The notes: generated from the letters alone by a model not told the origin. A stretch of 64,000 nucleotides of DNA from Eudorina sp. 2006-703-Eu-15 (GCA_003117195.1 BDSI01000010.1:344696-408695); one strand, 5' to 3'. Numbered from the stretch's first letter, positions 21,931 to 32,456 are shown. Made by a program: numbers and translations.

Positions 21931-23693
21931 GTGGTCCGCCGCGCCCTGCTCACCGTCCCCCTCGCCACCGCCCTCGATGCCCGCTCACAACGTGCTGGAC
22001 CGCCGGACCTCAACAGCAAGCTTTGGCTCCCTAATGCGCTACGCCAGTTCCTCCCTATTTCCGCCGTCTACGATATCTCCGACGATGCCAGCCTCGCGTC
22101 GGAGCTCCCCCTAGGTAACCCCCACCCCCACCTACACTGGACTGCCGGCACCCCCCTCCACCTCCTCTTCTGCACCTACCCCTCCTTCGCCCGTGAGCTC
22201 ACCCACGCGGAGTACGCCGATCCCGTCCGGCCGGATCGCCCCTGCGCCTGCCACCGCTTCCCTATGCTGTGCCCAGACGGTATACCGCACGTTATGTCCA
22301 CCTGCCCAGTCCCTATCCTACCGCCCGCCCTCGTCCCCTTCTGGAACAAAGGCGCCCGCTACTGTGCCCACCAATCACCCCCTCCTCTGGCGACAGTTCT
22401 CGCGGAGCTCCGCGCCCATGCCTCTACCTACGTCAGTCATCTCGCCCGGAGCACCGGCACATCCGCCGACACATATGCTGGGTGGACCCACAAACTGGTC
22501 GACGCCGTCGAACGCGCTGTCACCGACCATGCCCAATCCCACCGCTTCTACTGGCCCATTCTTTCCCGGGGGGATCTCGCCGCATTCCGTGCCGCCACGA
22601 AGGATTTCATCGTCACCGTCACGGACAAAAGCTCCGCTACCTTCCAGCTCGTCTGCAAGAAATATTACTCCGAATTCTGCATGCGCGACCTGCATCTCCA
22701 CGACGTCTTCGCCACCCCACCCCCACCCCCGCCCCCCGCCCCTTCCCCTGCCACCCCGCCACCCCCGCCTCCGCCACCCCTACCCCCTGTCCCCGCCCAC
22801 ATTGCTCCGCCGCCCCCTCCCCACCGCCCCCTCCTTCACCTCTCCCCCCACCCCCCGCCACCCACGACCCAACCAGCTCCGCCCACACCGCCCAGCTCGT
22901 CCAGCAGCCACCACCCTCCCCACCTCCTCCCCCTCCACACCCGCACCCGCCCTCGCCACCCGCCCCCGCCCCCGCCATCTCTCCCGCCCCACCGTCCCCC
23001 GCCGTCCCCGCCCCCGCCGTCCCCGCCCCCGCCGTCCCCCCTGCCACCCCCGCCCCCAACCCCGCCCCCAACCCCAACCCCAACCCCAACCCCGCATCCT
23101 CACCCTCTTTCGGCACTCCCAACGCTACCTCGACGACCTCCTTTCCCTCAACAATCCATACCTCCAGCAACTTCTCTCCGTCAACGACACCTTACGTAAC
23201 CTCCACGGCATCTACCCCGCTGAGCTCGGCGTCTCCCCAGTCCCCACAGAAGCACAACCATCTGCCCGCCGGCCACATGCCTCTCCTCGACGTTCTCCTC
23301 GTGCCCGACCCCATCGGCGACAACAGTCGGTATCAGACGCACCTGTACGACAAGCGTGAACAACCTGCCTTCCAACGCGTCCGCCTCTCCCGCTTTGTGG
23401 CTCGGGACTCCAACGTCAACGAAGCCAGCAAACGTAACATCTTCACCGGCCAGTTCCACCGCCTCTTGCGTGTTATCACCTCCGTCGACAACTTCTGCAT
23501 CGAGATGGCCCACCTCATCCGCGCCCTCGAAGCCCAAGGCTATGCGCGGCAGCAAATGCTGGCGCGCCTCCATTCCTTGCTCACCGCCGCTCCCCACGCG
23601 CTCTACTTCGCCCGGCGGACTACCCGTCCCGACATCGTCGCAGTCGTTCGTCGCCACCTTGCCGGCCCCGCCCCCTCCACCGCTAACCCCTGA
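21931..23693 (+). pseudogene. Penelope-like reverse transcriptase remnant with Pro-rich centre
   Basis: Three successive frames carry retroelement motifs. Frame 1 (about 21931-22713) has LCPDGIPHVMSTCPVPIL and KDFIVTVTDKSSATFQLVCK, then KYYSEFCMRDL, like the first conserved block of Penelope-like enzymes (DK..., then Y...L). From about 22714 to 23100 it is almost pure Pro/Ala/Ser codons. A second frame then gives RYLDDLLSLNNPYLQQLL with IYPAELGV (the catalytic DD block and thumb entry). A third frame gives MPLLDVLLVPDP, YDKREQPAFQRVRLSRFVA and FTGQFHRLLRVIT, then HLIRALEAQGY (thumb), ending at 23693. The roughly 250-300 residues normally between the first block and the DD block are missing. 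With at least two frame changes it cannot give a working enzyme as read. Class assignment to Penelope-like elements is inferred from motif order. Confidence 0.6.
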
Positions 23694-23915
23694 TATGCAC
23701 TGAGCGCCACGCACCCCAACTATAGCCGCAACGTCACAACCTCCACGCGTTTCGCGGGGTATCACATGATGCCGGGCAGTCAATTTGGCCGACTCTCAAG
23801 GCCATATCTAATATCGCCCACCACCGGCTGAACCCCGCAACGCACTCCATCGCCTCCCCCACCCCTCACGCTATGCCGACCCGTCCAACCCCCCACTGCG
23901 CTTGGACCGGTGCCC

Positions 23916-24537
23916 CGCATGCATACGGGCATCCCGTCCGTGACCGGGATCGGCGGGGAGCCACCTTTTTCTCTGGCCCGCTACCCGGTTCACACCCGCG
24001 TTACCCACACATGTGGCATCACCCCAACTGCCGTCTGCGACCGTGCGACCCATCCGTACGTTATCGTACCGCATCCGTACCACATCCGTACGCGTCCCTG
24101 CCTACTAATCCCTCCTCCGCGATTTGTACCACCGCGCCACCACCATAGTAACCTGTTAGTTTTTCATCTTGTCTATATACTGTCTTTTTGTCTTGCTCCC
24201 TTGCGCTTCGCCTCACCACTTGCTCCCTTCCGCATTCCCGCATGACGGACATGACGTTGCTTCCGTGGGGACCGACACTTTCCATTCGTCATACATTTCG
24301 CAGGTCGGTAACAAATCCGTTTGCGTGCGTAAAAGCGTTTCCGTAGTTATTGTTTGCTGTGTGATTTGCCTTGCGGTGGTGGCGCGGTTGCCTGTTCGCG
24401 CGCCTACATATGGTAAGTATTTTTTTGCAGGTTATGTGGTAAGTATGGTGCCCGCAGGTATGGGCGGGCGGGTTGCATTTTTAAACACACACACCCTGGA
24501 ACGCCCTGAGGACATCTATATCGATCGACAGCCTAGC
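23916..24537 (+). mobile_element. Dispersed repeat copy 1, probable retroelement 3' end
   Basis: About 620 bp, over 90 percent identical by eye to 34438-35045 in the same orientation. Both start cgcatgcatacgggcatccc and end gatcgacagcctagc. It lies about 220 bp after the reverse-transcriptase stop, so it may be that element's 3' untranslated region. The second copy would then be a 5'-truncated insertion. Confidence 0.8.
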
Positions 24538-24555
24538 GGGCTGGGCTGGGTTCCG

Positions 24556-24782
24556 CGCCGTCGCACCAGGAGACTCCCATCAAGGGTGTCAGCCGTCAGG
24601 GGAAAGGGCAGCGTGAGATTCGGTGAACAGGGAGTCGCGCATGGCCCGAATCACGATCCCGGAAACGGCCCTAGGGTTAAACCCATCCGGAACAGCCTTG
24701 CGGCACCGTCTAGATGGGCGCCCAAACGAATCTGGACGCGCCGTCGCACCAGGAGACTCCCATCAAGGGTGTCAGCCGTCGC
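24556..24782. repeat. 42-bp direct repeat pair
   Basis: A 42-bp block beginning cgccgtcgcaccaggagact and ending gtgtcagccgtc occurs at about 24556-24597 and 24740-24781, with unrelated sequence between. Confidence 0.8.
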
Positions 24783-25619
24783 ATGACGGCGAGAGGGCTC
24801 ATTGTTATTCAGTACGGAAGCATGTTTGCCGCATGCTTCTGATTTCTCAAGCGTCCTTGACTCTTGTCTATTATGATTTTACTTACATACCACATATTAC
24901 TGCTTTCACGTTCTTGTGCCATCATGCACATTGCTATCCTTGACCGCTGGACCAAGTTGACCCTGCCTTATACGTACCATACGCTCATCCCATGGACGCT
25001 CTCATGAACTGTAAAACAATTATTAAGTAGAGACTGTCCGGTTGCCTTGTCTCTTCGCGTTTTGGCAGCTCTTGGGGCTGGCTTCGCAAGCGACAGAATG
25101 TGTAACGCTGGGTTACAGTATAAGTACCTAACAATGACCCTGCACAGCATCTCGAGAAGCCTTTGGCCGCGCCGTGTTACAGAATGCGACAGACCGATAA
25201 CATGGCTTTCATATTGGGCCGAGATTACGCATGCTGGTGAGAATAGAGTTCGCAAGCTTGCCTTGAGTAAGATTTGAGCTTGGTTAACTCGTGGACTCGC
25301 CAGCGTGGCCTGCAATCGTCATTTGCCTTTGTGAACAACCGCATTCTGCAACATAACATTGTGTGTGTCTGACCATCTGTCTTCCCATTACAGGAGAAGC
25401 GTGGCCAACGAGGCACTTGCTGCAGTGCCTGCTGAGCTCCGCTGGTGGAGCCGGTGGAGCACAGCAGCTGTGTGGCGAGAGACTAAGCAAAGCGGCCAGT
25501 TGGTGCATAACCGTAATTGCGCGGCGGGGGGCGAGGGGGCAAGGCAGCTGTCCGGACGAGGGAAGTCCACGTAGCGCGGGAAGGAAAACATCGAGTAGGA
25601 GCAAGTCACCGGGGCCTCC
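24783..25619. other. Gene-free stretch
   Basis: No supported gene. One acceptor-like site (ttcccattacag near 25393) precedes a short open frame, but no matching donor or motif was found. Confidence 0.35.
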
Positions 25620-26225
25620 ACACACGGTCTCAGGCCGTACGTGTGGGGGCCTGAGACCGCGTGTGGGGGCCTGAGACCGCGTGTGGGGGCCTGGCACCGC
25701 GTGTGGGGGCCTGAGACCGCGTGTAGAGGCCTGAGACTGCGTGTGGGGGCCTAAGCCCGCGTGTGGGGGCCTGAGACCGCGTGTGGGGGCCTGGCGCAGC
25801 GTAAAGGGGGCCTAAGACCGCGTGTGGGGGCCTGGCACCGCGTGTGGAGGCCTGGCACCGCGTGTGGGGGCCTGAGACCGCGTGTGGGGGCCTGGCACCG
25901 CGTGTGGATGCCTGGCACCGCGTGTGGGGGCCTGAGACCGCGTGTGGGGGCCTGAGACCGCGTGTAGAGGCCTGAGACTGCGTGTGGGGGCCTGGCGCCG
26001 CGTGTGGGGGCCTGGCACAGCGTAAAGGGGGCCTGAGACCGCGTGTGGGGGCCTGGCACCGCGTGTGGGGGCCTGGCACCGCGTGTGGAGGCCTGGCACC
26101 GCGTGTGGGGGCCCGAGACCGCGTGTGGGGGCCTGGCACAGCATAAAGGGGGCCTGAGACCGCGTGTGGGGGCCTGAGACCACGCGTGGGGGCCTGAGAC
26201 CGCGTGTGGGGGCCTGAGACATGAG
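25620..26225. repeat. 20-bp minisatellite, about 30 copies
   Basis: Units of about 20 bp built on gtgtgggggcctgagaccg, with recurrent variants (ggcaccg, ggcacag, taaaggg, tagagg). Variants are interspersed in higher-order patterns. Long minus-strand frames with Pro-His-Ala-Val or Thr-Arg repeats derive only from this array. Confidence 0.95.
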
Positions 26226-26500
26226 CCGCTGGAGCTCGCTGACAACCTGGGTGACGACAGCTTTGGAAGGGCAGGGCTCGGCGTCGGCGGCTTGCTTGTG
26301 GCACCAAACGGCCCAGAGCCAGGTGGCCCGAAGAGCGGTCCAAAGGGTTTGGAGAACCAGGCTGGTAGGGTACTGACCCCAGGCGGCGGCCCTGTCTCCC
26401 ATGTCGTGAGGTTTCGGCTTGCAATTTGCGCATGCGGGAATGTAGTACAATAACTGCCAGTACGGCCTGCTTTGGGTGCGGGCGTGCTTTTGCTTGCGGG
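26226..26500 (-). pseudogene. Possible LINE-type C-terminal remnant
   Basis: Minus-strand reading: RPYWQLLYYIPACANCKPKP, then HDMGDRAAAW and LWTALRATWLWAVWCHKQ. A CxxC...H arrangement followed by Trp-rich helices resembles the zinc-binding tail of plant-type LINE reverse transcriptases. The match is weak and no upstream RT is seen; the frame runs into the minisatellite. It could instead be part of an unrelated gene. Confidence 0.25.
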
Positions 26501-27419
26501 CCATTAGGGTTGCTGTATGTTGCAACATCCCGGACTGTCTTTGGGCACTCATGCACATTACTACATACATGGGTGGATTGAGAATGTTGTCGGGCTATGC
26601 CAAGGAGAGTTTGCCGTGGGGCTTTGTTGCCGTCGCGTATGGAGACTGTCTCTGCTAACTGACTGTACAACAGTAAGCCAGTTTCTTGACTTCGGAGGGG
26701 GCGTCCTGTCCTTCGCGTATGGGAGGTGGAGTGAGAGCCGTGCCGCAAGGAGCACTGCGCGAGAGTGCCTCTAGGGCGTGCTACCACCCAACGGGGCCAG
26801 GCGGGCAGAAAAACCGTCATTGGCATGTAACAATTTGGGCCTCGCGGATCGTGTCTGATTGCCAACGGCAGATCGCGCTTTTCAACATGCTCTGGGCCCC
26901 GCAGCTCCGCATTTGTGCTGTATGTACAGTGGGTGACAGACCGCATGACTGATCATGAGCCGCCAGTAATAGTGATGACGGTTATGTTACAATTTCCAGC
27001 GAGCTCGTGTTCGCCAGTGCTATGAAGATACGAGCTGTTACGATGTCCGGCAGGATCCAACGAATTCGTAATATCCAGTGGCGTTTATCTCACCCATATC
27101 CTTCTTCAATCGTTTCCGTTGTGTCTCCTTATCATGATTGGTATTCTGTGTGCTGCTTGATTACGGTCAATGAGCCTCCTGGCTCGTCCATACCAGCTCG
27201 CTTGCTTGAATTCAACAAATTCATCAACATCTACGATGAAACATACATTTCGCATTTGCAACATAATCTGCAATGAAGGAGGCTATCCATAAAGGTGCAG
27301 GTCGATGACGAGGCAGGTCGACGGATTAACAAAGACGCGAAAGTCAGCGTTGCCCGAATACATCCCAAGAGTTAAGTCGCAATTATTAAGAGCAAGGAAG
27401 GCCTGCCCCTGCACCCCCG
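26501..27419. other. Gene-free stretch
   Basis: No supported gene. A plus-strand frame at 27007-27276 (89 codons) is open but has no recognisable feature. Confidence 0.35.
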
Positions 27420-27800
27420 TCCTGGGGGTCAGGGCGCGCCTTGGCCGAGGCGCGCCCTGAGCCCTGAGCCGACCCGGACGCCTGCAGGTCCCAGGGTCAG
27501 CCACCAGATATTCAAAAGAAGCAAATATCGCTACCAGAACAGCCTGTAATATAGGACAAGACGTGCCAACCTGCGTCCCGGTTGCGGGGGTCAGGGCGCG
27601 CCCTGGCCCTGAGCCCTGATTTGGGGCGGGCCGACCGGACGCCTGCAGGTCGCAGGGTCATGCACCAGATAATCAAAATAAACAAAAACCGCTACTAGGA
27701 CAGTCTGTAGTTACAGACCAGACGCGTCCGCCTGCATCCCGGTTTCGGGGGTCAGGGCGCGCCCTGGCCGAGGCGCGCCCTGACCCCCAAAAAGACGTAT
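27420..27800. repeat. About 160-bp tandem repeat with GC palindromes
   Basis: Two and a half copies of a unit containing gtcagggcgcgccctggcc, gacgcctgcaggtc and an AT-rich part with aaccgctacta. The GC part is itself palindromic (cagggcgcgccctg). Identity between copies is moderate, so the duplication is not recent. Confidence 0.75.
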
Positions 27801-27849
27801 TTTCTCAGGGCGCGCCCTGGGCCCTGATCTGTGGCCGCTGCCTTACTGG

Positions 27850-28682
27850 ATTCGTGAGATGTGATCAGGTAGCAACCGTGAGTTGCTTTGCGTTGTTCAT
27901 TCCGTTGCATATATTATTATTAGGATGTTACAGCGGACCCCGCGGGTCATCGGTGACAGCCCCGGCGACAGCCGAGGCTTCCTCACCACACACTGCCTAA
28001 ATGAACTAACGCCACCATGGCGCTCCGGACAGGCTCCCCAAGTGCACCGAAACACTCCCCGGGCCCACACTACCAGGGAACCACCCCGTTCCTGAGAACC
28101 AACCATGGCAAGGGATAAAGCCCGCTCAGGGGGAGTTAGCCACCAGGGCGCCCCTATTAGCGAAACCACCACCCCCACCAAGGCGGGGTCACTTCTCCAG
28201 CGGTGGCCCGTAGTCTTGGAGGGCCACGGGGGCTCGCGAGTCACCATTCAGGGGCCTGTCCGTGCGTACGGTCCCACCGGTCCGAAAAAACCGCCCACAC
28301 CTAGCGATAGCTCCACTGAGCGTCAGTGCATATATACTGGCGTCTTATTTGCGTGTGTATTGGAGCGCCGCGTTGCGGTAAAACTCCAGTCGGCCTTATT
28401 ACGAACTGGAGAGGCGTTCGAACCTACGTGTCGAACCGACGTGGTTGTTTGCACTTATTAGCCGAAGGCGTGCTGGAAAGCATCGCTTTTCGGCTCTGTC
28501 TGGATATGATTGTAAGCGTCCTCTGAGCTAGACTGAAGGCCCTGTGCATTTCTGTCGCACGAGTATCTTGCTTCTGATCACATCACCACTCACATTGGCA
28601 TCTTCTACCGGCAGCTCAGCGCGTGGGAACTCGCGATCCTCACGCTCTGTTGTAACAGCCGGCGCGGTGAGAAGGGGACTTA
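27850..28682. repeat. Left arm of the outer inverted repeat
   Basis: Matches the reverse complement of 33947-34345: the shared outer end is gattcgtgagatgtgatcag and the inner end gcgcggtgagaaggggactt. The left arm is longer because of a 412-bp insertion at 27915-28326 that is absent from the right arm. Confidence 0.8.
27906..28335. mobile_element. 412-bp insertion with 9-bp target duplication and empty site
   Basis: The sequence 27915-28326 is flanked by tgcatatat on both sides (27906-27914 and 28327-28335). The homologous inverted arm near 34270-34290 has the unoccupied form, cgttgcgtatatattggcg. The left end carries ggatgttacagcggaccccg, a terminal motif found elsewhere in the window. No transposase and no clear terminal inverted repeat are visible. 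A duplication of about 9 bp would suit a Mutator-like element. Confidence 0.7.
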
Positions 28683-28977
28683 AGTCATGCACCGTTGATG
28701 GCGTGGCAATTTGGAGGAAACTGTATTCGGAGTGATCACGCGCTGAGCATTAGGCTAGGTGGTTGAAAGTCGCCGGATCCATCTGCCGTGCGTGGGAGAA
28801 TCTGGCTTGCGATACCTAAGGCAAGCGCTTTCCTGCGGAAAGGCGCTTCGCCTGGTCGATTCAAGACGATACAGGATATTCACACAAGTTGATATTATTG
28901 CGGAACAACGCTCTGTAACAGATATTGGCGTCGCATTGTGTGATGCTGTGTCGGTGCTCAGGCCGCCAACAGTGACA

Positions 28978-29019
28978 TAGGCTACCGGCCAGGGCTTGAT
29001 CACCCTGGCCGGTAGCCTA
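28978..29019. repeat. Perfect 17-bp hairpin
   Basis: taggctaccggccaggg and its exact reverse complement ccctggccggtagccta are separated by 8 nt (cttgatca). It lies just outside the left arm of the large palindrome. Confidence 0.9.
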
Positions 29020-29139
29020 TAGTTCCGCGACGGAACAACGGAGGAGTAGGTGCATCCATCCCGGGCGCGACGCCCGATCACCGACGCTAGGCAGAAGGAG
29101 CGCGGTCTCGCCTCTCGGCGGCCGGGCCGTGGAAGATGC

Positions 29140-30415
29140 GCACTTGGCCGTGGGGCTGGCTTGTGTGCCGGTGGCTTGCGCTTGCTGCTGCCCTGGACCT
29201 CCTCCTCACTCTCCTCACTCTCCTCACTCTCTTCACTCTCTTCATCCTCGCCCTCGTCCTCCCCGTCCTCGTCCTCCCCAACCTCGACCTCCCCGTCCTC
29301 GTCCTCCCCATCCTCGTCCTCCCCGTCCTCCCCATCCTCGCTGTCAGTTGAAGTGTCGTCACTGCTGCCCTCGCTCTCATCAACATCGTCTTCCTCGCCG
29401 GACCCCCCGACCAGCTGCGCGGACAATGCGACCACTTGCCCTTTCACTTGCCTGGCCGCCTGGGTGCCGGCCCGCAAAGCTTCAACAAGCGCACCCGAAT
29501 TAGATATGTTTGCTCCGGACATCATCAACGGAGCGGCGGTACCCGCATTGGCTGCTGCAACTGTGCCGGGATGCGGCGTCACAGTGACACCAGCAACAGC
29601 CTCGTCCGCAGTGGCATGTGTTTCCACCGGTTCACCAGCTGGCTCTGAAGGTCCAAGGGCGTAAATGTGGGGGGTGGGGGGTGAAAGGTTGTGGATCAAG
29701 AAGACAAGTGGTTGGGTTTATCGTGCACATACACGGCAGCGAGTCTAGCAGACTGGTACATTTGACCGGAGAGGGCATCGGAAGGGTCCCATACACCACA
29801 CACACCTTCGTTGTGCATCTCCTCCCCAGCCTCCAGCAGCTGGAGTTCGGGGTCAGCAGTTCGGCATGCCCCCCCAGAGAACCTGAGTTGCACGTTGAAG
29901 TCTTCCATGGCCTTCTGCATCAGCTTCGCAGCGTCGGCTGCCTTGGGAACTGCTGGCACCGGCGGGAGCCCCTTCTTCACCCCTTCTTCACCCGGTAACT
30001 GGCTGCATCGTGCAGAACAACAAGGGGGGGGGCGTCGGTTACACATCACGCCCCAACCAAGGTTCCGTGACGAAACCAGAGACCCCCAAGCAAGTTTTTT
30101 CCATAGTGCTGACCTGACGACCTATCTCACACTCAACGTACCTTTCTGGCGGTTTTGCATCGCGGCGCGGATATTGTCCTTCAGCACCTCAAAGATCGCG
30201 GGGAATATCGGGTCGTTGGTGAGCGTGGTGAGGTTGATCTTCATGCTCGATTTCACCATGGCAAGCTGGGCCAACCACTGCTTCCCCACCAACCACGCAT
30301 CCATCTTGTAGTCGGTTGGATTTGCCTTCAGGGTGAATACCTTCTCCAAGTGGGCCCAAGTGTAGCCTAAGGCCAGCAGCCTGCACACGGTATGGACAGC
30401 ACAACAGCACTTCAT
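29140..30415 (-). pseudogene. Acidic protein gene, left palindrome copy (3' end lost)
   Basis: Mirror image of the gene at 30481-31883. Exon 1 is 30142-30415, exon 2 is 29806-30002 and exon 3 runs from 29644 downward. Splice sites match the right copy (GTACGT donor, gatgcag acceptor, ccttcag acceptor). Exon 1 keeps the Gln codon that is a stop in the right copy. Exon 2 is 197 bp instead of 186 because of an 11-bp repeat (gtgaagaaggg), which breaks the frame. Homology ends near 29140, so the Lys-rich tail is replaced by unrelated sequence read to a stop at 28755. Confidence 0.65.
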
Positions 30416-31746
30416 TCCACATCAGGACAGGGCCGGCCTGGAGTAAAGTACAGCGGATTGCTAACACATCCTGATGTGGAATGAAGCCCTGTTGTGCTGT
30501 CCATACCGTGTGCAGGCTGCTGGCCTTAGGCTACACTTGGGCCCACTTGGAGAAGGTATTCACCCTGAAGGCAAATCCAACTGACTACAAGATGGATGCG
30601 TGGTTGGTGGGGAAGCAGTGGTTGGCCTAGCTTGCCATGGTGAAATCGAGCATGAAGATCAACCTCACCACGCTCACCAACGACCCGATATTCCCCGCGA
30701 TCTTTGAGGCGCTGAAGGACAATATCCGCGCCGCAATGCAAAACCGCCAGAAAGGTACGTTGAGTGTTGAGATAGGTCGTCAGGTCAGCACTATGGAAAA
30801 AACTTGCTTGGGGGTCTCTGGTTTCGTCGCGGAACCTTGGTTGGGGCGTGATGTGTAACCGACGCCCCCCCTTGTTGTTCTGCACGATGCAGCCAGTTAC
30901 CGGGTGAAGAAGGGGCTCCCACCGGTGCCAGCAGTTCCCAAGGCAGCCGACGCTGCGAAGCTGATGCAGAAGGCCATGGAAGACTTCAACGCGCAACTCA
31001 GGTTCTCCGGAGGGGCAGGCCGAACTGCTGACCCCGAACTCCAGCTGCTGGAGGCTGGGGAGGAGATGCACAACGAAGGTGTGTGTGGTGTATGGGACCC
31101 TTCCAATGCCCTCTCTGGTCAAATGTACCAGTCTGCTAGACTCGCTGCCGTGTATGTGCACGATAAACCCAACCACTTGTCTTCTTGATCCACAACCTTT
31201 CACCCCCCACCCCCCACATTTACGCCCTTGGACCTTCAGAGCCAGCTGGTGAACCGGTGGAAACACATGCCACTGCGTACGAGGCTGTTGCCGGTGTCAC
31301 TGTGACGCCGCATCCCGGCACAGTTGCAGCAGCCAATGCGGGTACCGCCACTCCGTTGATGATGTCCAGAGCAAACATATCTGATTCGGGTGCGCTTGTT
31401 GAAGCTTTGCGGGCCGGCACCCAGGCGGCCAGGCAAGCGAAAGGGCAAGTGGTCGCATTGTCCACGCAGCTGGTCGGGGGGTCCGACGAGGAAGACGATG
31501 TTGATGAGAGCGAGGGCAGCAGTGATGACACTTCGACTGACAGCGAGGATGGGGAGGACGGGGAGGACGAGGACGGGGAGGACGAGGACGGTGAGGTCGA
31601 GGTTGGGGAGGACGAGGACGGGGAGGACGAGGGCGAGGATGAAGAGAGTGAAGAGAGTGAGGAGAGTGAGGAGAGTGAGGAGGAGGTCCAGGGCAGCAGC
31701 AAGCGCAAGCCACCGGCACACAAGCCAGCCCCACAGCCAAGCGCGC
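29140..31746. repeat. 2.6-kb near-perfect palindrome
   Basis: Arms 29140-30426 and 30468-31746 are reverse complements with only scattered differences, around a spacer of about 41 bp that starts cagggccggcctgg. Arm ends near the centre read ccacatcagga and tcctgatgtgg. Each arm holds a head-to-head copy of the acidic-protein gene. The arms differ by substitutions and an 11-bp indel, so this is not a simple mirror-image read artefact. Confidence 0.9.
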
Positions 31747-31883
31747 ACCGCCGGCCAGTTGCACAGGCTGGGAAGGGAGGGAAGGGAGGGGTGGGGAAGA
31801 AGCATCAGCAGTTAAGTCTGCCACCTGATGATGAGGCACATGGGCTCATCGTCAACGCCAACAAGAAATCCCGCAAGAAATAA
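30481..31883 (+). pseudogene. Acidic, Lys-tailed protein gene, right palindrome copy
   Basis: Three exons with matching phases: 30481-30754, 30893-31078 and 31240-31883 (donors GTACGT and GTGTGT; acceptors gatgcag and ccttcag). Exon 1 encodes RLLALGYTWAHLEKVFTLKA, then MDAWLVGKQWLA and NLTTLTNDPIFPAIFEALKD. Exon 2 reads AADAAKLMQKAMEDFNAQLR. Exon 3 has a long acidic tract of Glu/Asp/Gly and Ser-Glu repeats, then SSKRKPPAHKPAP and a basic end, VNANKKSRKK, before TAA. The acidic tract plus basic tail suggests a nuclear or chromatin-associated protein. Codon TAG at 30628-30630 interrupts exon 1 where the left copy has CAG. The true N-terminus is probably missing, because the palindrome centre cuts the gene. 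I do not recognise the family; mobile-element origin is likely from context. Confidence 0.55.
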
Positions 31884-32084
31884 TTAAACCATTGGGGCTA
31901 CATGACTAGTCGACATTGTAACTGCAGTGACTTATATATGGTGTCCCCGTGGGTGCAGTTTGCTCGGAGTCTGGCAGGGTTGACATGCTAGGTTTTATGT
32001 GCAGAGTTGGGTAACTACTTACCAATTAGTGGTGGATTTCGCGTGCGCGTGTGTGTGCGTGTGCGCGTGCAGTGGTGCCTGCAG

Positions 32085-32345
32085 CAGTGCGTGGACAGCG
32101 GAATTACCGGATGTGGACATTGTGGACAGAGCGGAATTACCGGGTGTGGACATCGTGGACAGAGCGGAATTACCGGGTGTGGACAGCGTGGACAGGCCCG
32201 CATTACAGGGCGTGGACAGCGTGGACAGGCCCGTATTACCGGGCGTATACAACAGGCCCGTATTACCGGGCGAGGACAGCGTGGACAGGCCCATATTACC
32301 GGACGTGAACACCGTGGACAGGCCTGCATTACCGGGCACGGTCTA
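32085..32345. repeat. 33-bp minisatellite with an open 11-residue frame
   Basis: Seven to eight copies of a 33-bp unit (gtggacagcgtggacaggcc plus attaccgggc), one copy shortened. On the plus strand one frame reads LPGVDSVDRPV-type units from about 31999 to 32346. Other frames are also open because the unit length is a multiple of 3, so coding is unproven. Confidence 0.9.
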
Positions 32346-32456
32346 GCCCGACATGAAAGCCGATGAACAGGCACTGTAACCGTTCTGGATGCGACTTGCC
32401 TCCCCAGTTACTGGGCAAGGGGGGCTGGGTTACCGGGCATGGGAGTTGGTTACCGG

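Noticed and set aside
25630..26946. 438-codon minus-strand frame with Pro-His-Ala-Val repeats
   Set aside because: Most of its length is the 20-bp minisatellite, open by periodicity; no domain or splice evidence.
28755..29140. C-terminal extension of the left acidic-protein copy
   Set aside because: Homology with the right arm ends near 29140; the remaining open frame is unrelated sequence read through by chance.
29140..31746. Palindrome as a pure sequencing or assembly artefact
   Set aside because: The arms differ by substitutions, an 11-bp indel and their outer extents, which a mirrored single read would not give; still worth long-read confirmation.
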